From an uncultured Bacteroidales bacterium (lineage in GTDB: Bacteria; Bacteroidota; Bacteroidia; Bacteroidales; F082): a DNA stretch of 64,000 bases. A model generated the notes under the pieces. That model had not been told where the DNA came from and ran no database searches. It was given only the letters and a program-made list of their open reading frames with translations. The stretch lies in contig CAJOHD010000001.1 in assembly GCA_905234275.1 (NCBI GenBank), positions 62,001 through 126,000 of the forward strand, in the 5' to 3' direction. The position numbers and the translations under genes are program-made. Shown here piece by piece: positions 41,736-50,304 of the stretch; the first letter of the stretch is position 1; each line of letters starts with the position of its first letter.

Positions 41736-41922
41736 TTTGTCTGTCTGTCCACCGCATGATGTAACCTTAACAACTAATACAATTTAAACCGGTTGACTCA
41801 TGGGTACAAAAACAGGCCTCATCCTCGCAAGAGGAGCTTTAACGCCAGTGGACGTTTGCGTATCGTGGCAGCCATAAGCGTGATATACAAGGGTTTACGA
41901 TCCCTTTGGGCAGACAGATTTT
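41736..41922 (+). ncRNA. ssrS: 6S RNA (transcription regulator)
   Basis: The 226-base gap between zapA and rny holds a rod-like RNA. The closing stem pairs 41740-41747 (TCTGTCTG) with 41911-41918 (CAGACAGA), and a T-rich run follows as a terminator. Internal arms include GGCCTCATCCTCGCAAGAGGAGC and AAGGGTTTACGATCCCTTT. The location directly after zapA, as in E. coli and, as I recall, in Bacteroides, is the main reason for calling 6S RNA, which binds RNA polymerase by mimicking an open promoter. The exact ends are estimated. Confidence 0.72.
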
Positions 41923-41959
41923 TTTCTTTTTCGCGGAAGAGTAAAATCTAAATTAAAAA

Positions 41960-43525
41960 ATGATTTTACTACAAGTAAGCACAAGCATTATCATGTACGC
42001 AATTTTAGGTGTCCTTGTGGGCGCCGGAGTCGGCGTGTTGCTGGCAACCACCGTTATGCGTAAAGGCTTGACAAGAAAGAGCAAACAACTGCTTGAGGAA
42101 GCAAAGGAAAAAGGTGAAGTTATCAAGAAAGACAAGATCCTTCAAGCAAAAGAGAAGTTCCTTCAGATGAAATCGGATTACGAGAAGGAGACAAACGAGA
42201 AGAAACGCGAGCTGCAGAAGGTGGAAACAAGAGTTCAACAGCAGCAACAGCAGGTGAACCAGCGCAGCGAGGAACTGAACCGTAAAGCCAACGAACTGAA
42301 CACTCAACAGCAGAAACTTGAAGCACAGCAGGAAAACATCAAGAAACGTCAGGAAGAGCTGAACAAGATTCACGAGGAACAGAAAAAGATGCTGGAGTCA
42401 ATCTCTGGCTTGACAGTGAACGAAGCCAAGGAACAGCTGAAAGAAGCTGTGAAAGACGAAGCTCGCGCAGAAGCTATGGTGCTCGCAAAAGAAATCGTCG
42501 AAGAGGCTAAGATGTCAGCTAACCAGGATGCAAAGAAGATTGTCCTTGAGACAATTCAGCGTACAGCATCTGAACATGCAATTGAGAATACAGTTTCGGT
42601 GTTTAACATTGAAAATGATGAGATTAAGGGTCGTATCATCGGTCGTGAAGGCCGTAATATCCGCGCCCTCGAGTCACTGACAGGCGTCGAAATCATCATC
42701 GACGACAGTCCTGACGCCATCCTTCTTTCTGGTTTTGATCCGATTCGCCGCGAGATTGCACGTCTATCGCTTCAGAAACTCGTCACCGACGGTCGTATTC
42801 ACCCGGCACGTATCGAAGAAGTGGTGAAAAAGGTTGAGAAACAAGTGGAGCAGGAGATTATCGAGACAGGTAAGCGTACCGTCATCGACCTCGGCATCCA
42901 TAACTTAGCACCTGAGCTTATCAAGATGATCGGTAGAATGAAATATCGTTCATCATACGGACAGAATCTGTTGCAGCACTCCATTGAGACAGCACGTCTG
43001 TGTGCCACAATGGCAGCTGAACTTGGTTTGAACCCGAAGGTGGCAAAACGCGCAGGTTTGTTGCACGATATCGGTAAGGTGGCCGACAACGAGGAAGAGC
43101 TTCCACACGCAATCCTCGGTATGAAGACCGCTGAGAAATACAAGGAAAAACCTGATGTTTGCAACGCTATTGGCGCGCACCACGATGAGATAGAGATGGA
43201 ATCACTCATCGCACCTATCGTCCAGGTGTGCGACGCTATCTCCGGTGCACGTCCAGGCGCACGTCGTGAGGTCGTTGAGGCTTATATCCAGCGTCTGAAC
43301 AAACTCGAAAAGATGGCAATGTCATATCCAGGCGTCGTGAAGACCTACGCTATCCAGGCGGGTCGTGAGCTCCGCGTCATCGTAGGAGCCGACAAGGTCA
43401 GCGACCAGGAGGCAGACGGCATCGCATACGACCTCTCACGTCAGATTCAGACAGAGATGACATATCCAGGACAGATTAAGATTACTGTCATCAGAGAGAC
43501 AAGAGCAGTGCAGTTCGCTAAATAA
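41960..43525 (+). CDS. rny: Ribonuclease Y
   Basis: A membrane-anchored endoribonuclease that starts mRNA decay. The 521 residues have an N-terminal membrane helix ([24 protein letters not shown]), a long Gln/Glu/Lys-rich coiled coil (about 30-200), a KH RNA-binding domain ([31 protein letters not shown]) and an HD phosphohydrolase domain ([42 protein letters not shown]). The arrangement is standard for the family. It is followed by a strong bidirectional terminator. Confidence 0.95.
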   Translation: MILLQVSTSIIMYAILGVLVGAGVGVLLATTVMRKGLTRKSKQLLEEAKEKGEVIKKDKILQAKEKFLQMKSDYEKETNEKKRELQKVETRVQQQQQQVNQRSEELNRKANELNTQQQKLEAQQENIKKRQEELNKIHEEQKKMLESISGLTVNEAKEQLKEAVKDEARAEAMVLAKEIVEEAKMSANQDAKKIVLETIQRTASEHAIENTVSVFNIENDEIKGRIIGREGRNIRALESLTGVEIIIDDSPDAILLSGFDPIRREIARLSLQKLVTDGRIHPARIEEVVKKVEKQVEQEIIETGKRTVIDLGIHNLAPELIKMIGRMKYRSSYGQNLLQHSIETARLCATMAAELGLNPKVAKRAGLLHDIGKVADNEEELPHAILGMKTAEKYKEKPDVCNAIGAHHDEIEMESLIAPIVQVCDAISGARPGARREVVEAYIQRLNKLEKMAMSYPGVVKTYAIQAGRELRVIVGADKVSDQEADGIAYDLSRQIQTEMTYPGQIKITVIRETRAVQFAK

Positions 43526-43530
43526 AAAAA

Positions 43531-43557
43531 AGCGCCGCGAACGCGGCGCTTTTTTTT
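43531..43557. terminator. Bidirectional terminator between rny and the T9SS cargo gene
   Basis: AGCGCCGC-GAAC-GCGGCGCT, an 8-bp G+C stem flanked by an A run on the left and a T run on the right, so it can serve both converging genes. Confidence 0.85.
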
Positions 43558-43569
43558 ATTTAATAAATC

Positions 43570-44325
43570 TTATTTTCTGATGATCAGTTTATTTGATTTT
43601 TCAACGACACCGTTCACGATGAGGCTGTAGAAATACACGCCGTCGGCGAGGTCGCTCACGTTGAGGCTGAGCTTGCCGCTTGTGCCGCTGATGTCGCTGC
43701 GAAGCACTTCCTGTCCCATCATGTTGTAAATGGTAACCATTGCGCTGTTCACACCAAAGTTGAAGCTGTAGTCGAAGTTCACCACATCGTTTGCAGGTGT
43801 CGGATAAGCGTTGCTGAATGAGTCGACATTGCTGATTTCTTCAGCTCCATCCAATGAATATTTGAAAGTGACGTTGATGACGAATACGTCTTCAGGATTT
43901 GCGGCATCCCATATCTCTAATTTTAAATGCTGCTCCTGACCGAGCACTGTCATGTAGTCGTCGGCAATGTAATGACCGCTTAAAGCCATAATGTCGCCTT
44001 CATTGGCTGGAAGAGGGTCGATTTCCTGGACTCCGGTAGAAGGAGCAAGGCATAAGCCAAAGCAAATCCATGTGGATGTCCCTTCAACTAAGTTGGTAGG
44101 GGTCTTTCTGCCGGCGATTCTCATGTTCTCGTTGATGGTCACGTCAAACTCGATTTGCATCTCGCCACCTGGCTCGCCCCACACCTCAGAGCCGTCACCA
44201 TAGATATAATATGATGCTCCGTTTTCAACGACATTGCCAGTCTCTTTTTCCTTTACTGTAAAACCCTGTGCCGATAATGCCATTACCGACAGGATCATTG
44301 TTAATGTTAGTAATAATTTTTTCAT
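43570..44325 (-). CDS. Secreted protein with type IX secretion C-terminal domain
   Basis: A 251-residue protein with a signal peptide (MKKLLLTLTMILSVMALSAQ). The last about 75 residues form a typical T9SS sorting/attachment domain: AYPTPANDVVNFDYSF, VTIYNMMGQEVLRSDISGTSGKLSLNVSDLADGVYFYSLIVNGVVEKSNKLIIRK. The central 150 residues, probably a beta-sandwich (EFDVTINENMRIAGRK; HLKLEIWDAANPEDVFVINVTF), are of unknown function. It should be exported by Sec, then moved across the outer membrane by T9SS. The secretion machinery itself is not in this window. Confidence 0.82.
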   Translation of the reverse strand: MKKLLLTLTMILSVMALSAQGFTVKEKETGNVVENGASYYIYGDGSEVWGEPGGEMQIEFDVTINENMRIAGRKTPTNLVEGTSTWICFGLCLAPSTGVQEIDPLPANEGDIMALSGHYIADDYMTVLGQEQHLKLEIWDAANPEDVFVINVTFKYSLDGAEEISNVDSFSNAYPTPANDVVNFDYSFNFGVNSAMVTIYNMMGQEVLRSDISGTSGKLSLNVSDLADGVYFYSLIVNGVVEKSNKLIIRK

Positions 44326-44362
44326 ACGCGATTTTATTTTAAATTGTTAATGTTTTCTGAAC

Positions 44363-44390
44363 GTAGAGACGTACGGCCGTACGTCTCTAC
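44363..44390. repeat. Perfect 28-base palindrome
   Basis: GTAGAGACGTACGG followed by its exact complement, eight bases from the hutU stop. Palindromes of the GTAGAGACG type are a recurrent repeat in several bacterial groups, as I recall. Confidence 0.8.
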
Positions 44391-44398
44391 ATATAATA

Positions 44399-46393
44399 TT
44401 ATTTTACGATTCCTTCTATCATTTTATCATCAGCGATGTTAGGCATAGTGACCTTCAGTCTCGGTTCGACCTCCATGGCGCGTCTGATAGCGAACATGGC
44501 AGGTTCGTTGCGAGCCCAGCTACGACGGGCGATACCGTTGTTCACATCCCAGTGCAGCATGCAGTGGAGACGTCTGTCAGCCTCTGGAGTACCATCAAGA
44601 ACCATGCCAAAGCCTCCGTTGATGACCTCGCCCCAGCCTACGCCGCCGCCGTTGTGGATTGAGACCCATGTGGCACCGCGAAATCCGTCGCCGATGACGT
44701 TCTGTACTGCCATGTCGGCGGTGAAGCTTGAGCCGTCGTAGATGTTAGATGTCTCACGGAACGGTGAGTCGGTACCTGACACATCGTGGTGGTCGCGACC
44801 TAACACGACAGGAGCTGTCAGGCGGCCGTCGGCGATGGCTTTGTTGAACTCGGCAGCGATCTTGGTACGGCCTTCGCAGTCAGCGTAGAGGATACGTGCC
44901 TGTGAACCCACGACGAGATGGTTGGCCTGTGCGCCCTTAATCCACTGGATGTTGTCGTGCATCTGCTGCTGAATCTCCTTCGGCGATGACTTGGCGATGT
45001 CTTCCAAAACCTTGCATGCTATGTCGTCGGTGACCTGCAGATCCTCAGGCTTGCCTGATGTGCAGACCCAACGGAATGGACCGAAGCCATAGTCGAAATA
45101 CATTGGTCCCATGATGTCCTGGACGTATGATGGATAACGGAACTTGCCGTCTTCTTTCAAGATAGCTGCTCCTGCGCGGCTGCTCTCGAGGAGGAATGCG
45201 TTGCCATAGTCGAAGAAGTACATGCCTTTTGCTGTGAGCTTGTTGATAGCTGCCACATGACGGCGCAATGATGCGTACACTGCCTCTTTGAACTTAGCCG
45301 GCTCATCAGCCATCATCTTCTTTGACTCTTCAAGTGAATAACCGACAGGGTAGTAGCCACCAGCGAATGGGTTGTGCAATGATGTCTGGTCGGAACCTAA
45401 GTCAACCTGAATGCCTTTGTTTGCTGCATATTCCCAAAGGTCGACAACGTTGCCTTGGTATGCGAACGAACGTGCGATCTTCTTTGCTCGAGCCTCGTTG
45501 ACTTTCTCAAACAGCTCGTCGAGGTTCTCGTGAATCTCATCGACCCAGCCTTGATTATAGCGTTTCTGAGCTGCTGCCGGGTTGATTTCAGCTGTGATTG
45601 ACACCACACCAGCGATGTTACCAGCCTTTGGCTGAGCTCCTGACATGCCACCGAGACCCGCTGTGATGAAAAGCTTGCCTGCCGGTGTGCCGCCTTGCTT
45701 ACGTGATGCGTTCAACACTGTGATTGTTGTGCCGTGGACGATACCTTGTGGGCCGATGTACATGTACGAACCAGCTGTCATTTGGCCATATTGTGTCACG
45801 CCAAGTGCGTTGTAACGCTCCCAATCGTCTGGTTTTGAATAGTTTGGAATCATCATACCGTTGGTGACGATTACGCGCGGAGCTTCTTTATGTGACGGGA
45901 ACAGTCCCATCGGGTGACCTGAATACATCACCAAGGTCTGCTCGTCGGTCATGTTGGCGAGATACTGCATCACGAGGCGATACTGAGCCCAGTTCTGGAA
46001 GATAGCGCCGTTGCCGCCGTAGATGATAAGCTCATGTGGATGCTGTGCCACTGCCGGATCCAAGTTATTCTGAATCATCAGCATGATGGCTGCTGCCTGA
46101 CGGCATTTTGCAGGATATTCGTCGATTGGACGGGCGTACATCTTGTACGAAGGACGATAACGGTACATGTAGATGCGGCCGTATTTCTCCAACTCCTCGT
46201 AAAACTCAGGAGCAAGCTGTGCGTGAAGTCTCTCAGGGAAATAACGCAGAGCGTTCTTCAAAGCCAGTCTTTTCTGCTCTTTTGTCAAGATATCCTTACG
46301 TTTCGGAGCATGGTTGATGTTCTTGTCGTACTCCTTTACTTCTGGCAGCTGTTCTGGGATGCCAGCAAGTATTTCTTTTTGAAAATCATTCAT
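44399..46393 (-). CDS. hutU: Urocanate hydratase, Bacteroidota long form
   Basis: Second enzyme of histidine degradation; uses tightly bound NAD+ to hydrate urocanate to imidazolonepropionate. At 664 residues it is about 110 longer than the E. coli/Pseudomonas type, as in other Bacteroidota. Seen motifs: IYGGNGAIFQNWAQYRLVMQYL, LVMYSGHPMGLFPSH, the NAD site GGLGGMSGAQPKAGN (approximate), DLGSDQTSLHNPF, the catalytic-Cys region FRWVCTSGKPEDL and HNGGGVGWGEVINGGFGMVLDG. No hutH, hutI or other his-utilisation gene is adjacent, which is unusual. Confidence 0.93.
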   Translation of the reverse strand: MNDFQKEILAGIPEQLPEVKEYDKNINHAPKRKDILTKEQKRLALKNALRYFPERLHAQLAPEFYEELEKYGRIYMYRYRPSYKMYARPIDEYPAKCRQAAAIMLMIQNNLDPAVAQHPHELIIYGGNGAIFQNWAQYRLVMQYLANMTDEQTLVMYSGHPMGLFPSHKEAPRVIVTNGMMIPNYSKPDDWERYNALGVTQYGQMTAGSYMYIGPQGIVHGTTITVLNASRKQGGTPAGKLFITAGLGGMSGAQPKAGNIAGVVSITAEINPAAAQKRYNQGWVDEIHENLDELFEKVNEARAKKIARSFAYQGNVVDLWEYAANKGIQVDLGSDQTSLHNPFAGGYYPVGYSLEESKKMMADEPAKFKEAVYASLRRHVAAINKLTAKGMYFFDYGNAFLLESSRAGAAILKEDGKFRYPSYVQDIMGPMYFDYGFGPFRWVCTSGKPEDLQVTDDIACKVLEDIAKSSPKEIQQQMHDNIQWIKGAQANHLVVGSQARILYADCEGRTKIAAEFNKAIADGRLTAPVVLGRDHHDVSGTDSPFRETSNIYDGSSFTADMAVQNVIGDGFRGATWVSIHNGGGVGWGEVINGGFGMVLDGTPEADRRLHCMLHWDVNNGIARRSWARNEPAMFAIRRAMEVEPRLKVTMPNIADDKMIEGIVK

Positions 46394-46434
46394 TTATGTA
46401 AATTTTTAATATTTATTTCGATATTTTTAACCTG

Positions 46435-46442
46435 CAAATTTA
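46435..46442 (-). promoter_or_regulatory. -7 box (TAAATTTG) for hutU
   Basis: TAAATTTG on the minus strand, 41 bases before the hutU ATG and nine bases from the divergent box at 46452-46459. Confidence 0.55.
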
Positions 46443-46451
46443 ATAAATTTA

Positions 46452-46459
46452 TATCTTTG
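46452..46459 (+). promoter_or_regulatory. -7 box (TATCTTTG) for the C10 protease gene
   Basis: TATCTTTG lies 20 bases before the protease ATG. Back to back with the hutU box, so expression of the two may interfere. Confidence 0.6.
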
Positions 46460-46479
46460 CACATCAAATTAACTGAAAA

Positions 46480-48996
46480 ATGAGTAAAAATTATTTTTTC
46501 AAGCTTATATTAGCGTTAGTGGCAATTTCATTATTAATGAATGATCTGTCAGCTCAAAACTTTGTAAATGAATCGTTTGCAAAAAATATTGGTGCTAAAT
46601 TCATTTCAAACAAGACAAGAGGCGAGAAGTCGCAGCTGAATCTTTTCCATATTGAAAAAGGTGACGACGGACAGCCTAATCTTTACATTTATAATGTAGA
46701 AGGCGGCGGTTTCGTGATAGTCTCAGCTTCGAGGAATATGAAACCTGTTTTGGCTTATTCTGTAAGGAATAGCTATGATGGCGAGATACCTGAACCAGCT
46801 TGGTATTTTATCAATAATTACAGCAAAAATGTAGATTATTGTGATGCGAATAATGTTGTGATGAACGGCGCCGATGTTGAATGGAAAGCATTGGAAAACG
46901 ATGAGTTGCCGGCTGTTAGAAACATGACAACCGTCGATCCGTTAATCCAGACATTGTGGAATCAGGATTATCCTTATAATTACTATGCTCCTGCAACATC
47001 AGGTGGCTGGTGGGGCGGAGGTTCTGGAGGACATTGTTATGCAGGCTGTGTGGCTTGTGCGATGTCTCAGATTATGAAATATTGGGATTATCCTGTGCAC
47101 GGTCACGGTTCGCATTCGTATGTTCACAGCACTTATGGCGAGCAGTCGGCTAACTTTGAAAGCACCTATTACAACTGGTCGATAATGCCTATTGAACTCG
47201 GTTATCAGGCGAATGCCGAGGCTTTGGCTGTGGCTGAGCTGATGTATCACTGCGGTGTGAGTGTCGATATGAACTTCGGTCCTGACGGCAGCGGTGCGCA
47301 GTCGAAAGCAGTGGAAACCGCCATGCGTCAGTATTTCGGCTATGGCGGTGCCTTATATCTCGAACGCAGCAAGTTTGAATCTGAGGATGAATGGATTGCG
47401 ATAATCAAGAGTGAACTCGATAAGGCTCAGCCGTTGTATTTCTCTGGCAGCAGCGACTCGGGTGGCGGTCATGCTATAGTGTGCGATGGCTATGATAGTA
47501 ACGATTATTTCAGCTTTAACCTTGGATGGAGCGGCTCAGGCAATGATTACTACAGCATCAACGATGTGGCAGGATATCATAACAATGAGGCTATCGTGAT
47601 GAATATCAAACCGTTGGAGATCAACGCCGATGCAGATCATATAATCTATGTGTCTGCTGACGGCACTGGCGACGGCTCGTCATGGGAAAATGCTACACCT
47701 TATATAGAATATGCCTCTGCTCGTTCAATCGACGGAATCAATAAAGTTTGGGTGAAATCAGGAACATATTACGGCGACGCCAATAACCCTAACGGCGCTT
47801 TCGTGATTTACAAAAACAACCGAGTTTATGGCGGTTTTGCCGGCAACGAAGGTCCTGACTTCAATCTCAATGATCGTGATTTTGAGGCAAATCCGACAAT
47901 CTTGGACGGACAAAACCAGCGTCGTGTCTTGTATCAGACCGACCATTTCCAGAATCATGAATATGCTTTGTGGGACGGCTTTACGATTCAAAACGGAAAC
48001 ACAGGTGCAGGTGCAGGCGCATATCTTTGCTGCAATAGCCGATTTGAAAACTGTAAGTTTTTGAATAACAACTCGATAGGCTTTGGCGGTGGTGCATATA
48101 TCATCACTCCATTTTATGATAATGCAACGGTTCAGTTTACAAAATGCACCTTTGAAGGTAACCATGGTTCTCTTGGCGGTGCTTTATGTGACATGATGGG
48201 AGCTCATTTGCTGAACTGCCGCTTCTCGAACAACGATGCATTGACGAAAGGTGGCGCTTATTACGTGTTTGCCAACAAGCAAAGCAATATTGTGAACACC
48301 ATTTTCAACCATAACACTGCTAAGCTTGGCGGTGCTATGTATAACAAAGGTAAAATCTCCATGATAAATTGCGATATAGTTGATAATCAGGCGCTTGAGC
48401 AGGGCGGCGGATTGCTTAACGAGACACAGTACAGCAAGTTCTACAACAGCGTTATCTGGGGTAACACTGCCGCTGGAGAGCCTAATCAGATTCAGGGTAC
48501 GTCGAAGTTCTTCTATTGCGCAATACAAGGAGGTTTCGATGGAACAAATATCATCGATTTGGCTCAAGCAAACGATGGCGTTGATAATGTCAACTATCCT
48601 CGTTTCGTGAATCCTGATGAGGGTGACTATTCAATTGAAAGAAATTCAGTCTGCGTGAATGCCGGCGATAATTCAGTTAATGGTATCACCGGACCGGATT
48701 TCCTTGGTAATCAACGTATTGTTAATAATATCATTGACATAGGTGCCATTGAGAACCAATATGGTCTCTCTGTTGACGAAATTGATAACGAGCTCTATAC
48801 CGTATATCCTAATCCATTTGATAATCAGCTGATTATAAAGATGGATGGTGTGATGAAGGTTGAGATTTACAACTATCTCGGACAGAGAATCATATCAGCA
48901 GAAGCTGAAAATGAGATGACACTTGACACATCAGAGTGGGAGAGTGGCGTTTACTTCGTGAAAGTCAATGGCTTAACAAAGAAAATCGTTAAATAA
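46480..48996 (+). CDS. Secreted C10 (streptopain-like) cysteine protease with beta-helix and T9SS domain
   Basis: An 838-residue protein. Signal peptide to about residue 25, then a propeptide-like region (FHIEKGDDGQPNLYIYNVEGGGFVIVSASRNMKPVLAYS). The C10 catalytic domain follows, with Cys190 in GCVACAMSQIMKYWDYP and His331 in GGGHAIVCDGYDS, then FNLGWSGSGNDYYSIND. From about 390 there is a polymorphic right-handed beta-helix (IIYVSADGTGDGSSWENATPYIEYA; DGFTIQNGNTGAGAGAYLCCNSRFENCKF; LGGALCDMMG; GGGLLNETQY). The end is a T9SS domain (TVYPNPFDNQLIIKMDG ... SGVYFVKVNGLTKKIVK). Likely a surface-attached or released protease that binds polysaccharide or protein. Confidence 0.87.
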   Translation: MSKNYFFKLILALVAISLLMNDLSAQNFVNESFAKNIGAKFISNKTRGEKSQLNLFHIEKGDDGQPNLYIYNVEGGGFVIVSASRNMKPVLAYSVRNSYDGEIPEPAWYFINNYSKNVDYCDANNVVMNGADVEWKALENDELPAVRNMTTVDPLIQTLWNQDYPYNYYAPATSGGWWGGGSGGHCYAGCVACAMSQIMKYWDYPVHGHGSHSYVHSTYGEQSANFESTYYNWSIMPIELGYQANAEALAVAELMYHCGVSVDMNFGPDGSGAQSKAVETAMRQYFGYGGALYLERSKFESEDEWIAIIKSELDKAQPLYFSGSSDSGGGHAIVCDGYDSNDYFSFNLGWSGSGNDYYSINDVAGYHNNEAIVMNIKPLEINADADHIIYVSADGTGDGSSWENATPYIEYASARSIDGINKVWVKSGTYYGDANNPNGAFVIYKNNRVYGGFAGNEGPDFNLNDRDFEANPTILDGQNQRRVLYQTDHFQNHEYALWDGFTIQNGNTGAGAGAYLCCNSRFENCKFLNNNSIGFGGGAYIITPFYDNATVQFTKCTFEGNHGSLGGALCDMMGAHLLNCRFSNNDALTKGGAYYVFANKQSNIVNTIFNHNTAKLGGAMYNKGKISMINCDIVDNQALEQGGGLLNETQYSKFYNSVIWGNTAAGEPNQIQGTSKFFYCAIQGGFDGTNIIDLAQANDGVDNVNYPRFVNPDEGDYSIERNSVCVNAGDNSVNGITGPDFLGNQRIVNNIIDIGAIENQYGLSVDEIDNELYTVYPNPFDNQLIIKMDGVMKVEIYNYLGQRIISAEAENEMTLDTSEWESGVYFVKVNGLTKKIVK

Positions 48997-48997
48997 A

Positions 48998-50173
48998 TCA
49001 CCAGTTTTTGGGTTTGGAGATTGTGTTCCACATTCCAAGCAAGGTGGTGAATAATGTGAAAAATATATCGTAAAGCGGTGTGAAGAAGAGATATAACTTC
49101 TTCTCTCCCAATTGTTTGGCTGATTTAATGTAAATCCAGTCCATGCTGATACCATGCAGAAGCATGAATCCGCCAATTGCCACGTAGTAGACTGGACATT
49201 CGGTGTTGCAATAGAATGCCGGCGACAGGCAGAACAGCAGCGTTGCCGACACATAATAAAACAATCTACTTGACAAAAGCGTTCCTAATATGATGTTTGT
49301 TGAGCGTTTGTACATGTTGGCAGTTGAGTAGTGGCGGCGTTTCTGATGAATCCAGCCGCTGAAGGTGCGCTTAGGCTCCGACTCAACACGGCAGCTCGGG
49401 TCGATGAAGATGCGGGTGTTTTTCTTGTTAGCCACCTGGCTGATGAAAATATCATCATCTCCTGAAGGTATGGTGTAATGTGACGTAAACCCCTTGTTTT
49501 TATAGAAAAGCTCACGATGATACGACAGGTTTCTGCCCACACCCATGTAAGGCATTTTTGCCAATGCCATCGAGAGATATTGAATGGCTGTGTAAAGCGT
49601 GTCGAAGCGTATCAGCTTGTTTAACAATCCTTTACGAGTGAAATATGGTCCATAACCAAGCACCACCTCGGTGTTTTTGCGGTAAGCGCTGACCATGCCC
49701 TTAATCCACTGGTTGTTCTCGGGCAGACAGTCGGCATCGGTGAGCAAAAGCAGATCATGTTTTGCTGATTTGATGCCCATGCTGAGCGGAAATTTCTTGC
49801 CATGGAAGAAATTCAGGCTTTGAGTGAGTGACACTACATTGATATCGGGATGTTTGTCGGTAAGTATTTTCAGATAATCAGTGGTTTCATCGGTCGAGCA
49901 GTCGTTGACTATGACGAGCTCAAATTCGGGGTAATCCTGCGATAAAATACGCGGCACGAGGTCGATGAGATACTCGTAAGCATCTTTGGCACAGACGATT
50001 ACAGAAACAGGCTCGTAGTTCGGCTCATCGTTGTCATATCTCTTTTTCTTGAAAAACGCCAGACGGCTGAAAAGACCCCAAAAATAAAGCATCTGAAGCA
50101 GCCAGCAGAGACCGAAAATGCATAATATTATGAAACTAAAAGAGTTATAATTAAAAGAAATTTCCATTGTCAT
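48998..50173 (-). CDS. Membrane-anchored family 2 glycosyltransferase
   Basis: About 391 residues. The frame reaches a TTG at 50176, but the ATG at 50173 is the likely start. An N-terminal membrane helix (FIILCIFGLCWLLQMLYFWGL) is followed by a GT-A domain (VSVIVCAKDAYEYLIDLVPRILSQDYPEFELVIVNDCSTDETTDYL; the DxD-type LLLTDADCLP; SGDDDIFISQV with the acceptor-side Asp; QKRRHYST as the QxxRW-like site) and two or three C-terminal helices. This plan fits processive or lipid-linked polysaccharide glycosyltransferases. The sugar is not predictable. Confidence 0.87.
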   Translation of the reverse strand: MTMEISFNYNSFSFIILCIFGLCWLLQMLYFWGLFSRLAFFKKKRYDNDEPNYEPVSVIVCAKDAYEYLIDLVPRILSQDYPEFELVIVNDCSTDETTDYLKILTDKHPDINVVSLTQSLNFFHGKKFPLSMGIKSAKHDLLLLTDADCLPENNQWIKGMVSAYRKNTEVVLGYGPYFTRKGLLNKLIRFDTLYTAIQYLSMALAKMPYMGVGRNLSYHRELFYKNKGFTSHYTIPSGDDDIFISQVANKKNTRIFIDPSCRVESEPKRTFSGWIHQKRRHYSTANMYKRSTNIILGTLLSSRLFYYVSATLLFCLSPAFYCNTECPVYYVAIGGFMLLHGISMDWIYIKSAKQLGEKKLYLFFTPLYDIFFTLFTTLLGMWNTISKPKNW

Positions 50174-50189
50174 CAATATTTACAGTTTG

Positions 50190-50197
50190 CAAAAATA
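50190..50197 (-). promoter_or_regulatory. -7 box (TATTTTTG) for the family 2 glycosyltransferase
   Basis: TATTTTTG on the minus strand, 16 bases before the ATG at 50173. Confidence 0.6.
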
Positions 50198-50210
50198 CAA
50201 AAAAAATAAA

Positions 50211-50261
50211 TACGACCTACCACAGGGTACTGTGAGTATTTCGAAAAGGGTATTAAAAATG
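50211..50261. repeat. Stem-loop element, copy 2 (left arm diverged)
   Basis: TACGACCTACCACAGGGTAC ... GTATTTCGAAAAGGGTATTAAAAATG matches the element at 56416 closely, but the outer left arm seen in the other copies is missing. It lies directly upstream of the tgt promoter. Confidence 0.75.
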
Positions 50262-50282
50262 AAAATCAATCAAAAAATATTG

Positions 50283-50290
50283 TATCTTTG
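50283..50290 (+). promoter_or_regulatory. -7 box (TATCTTTG) for tgt
   Basis: TATCTTTG lies 14 bases before the tgt ATG. Confidence 0.6.
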
Positions 50291-50304
50291 CACAAAATTT
50301 GTGA

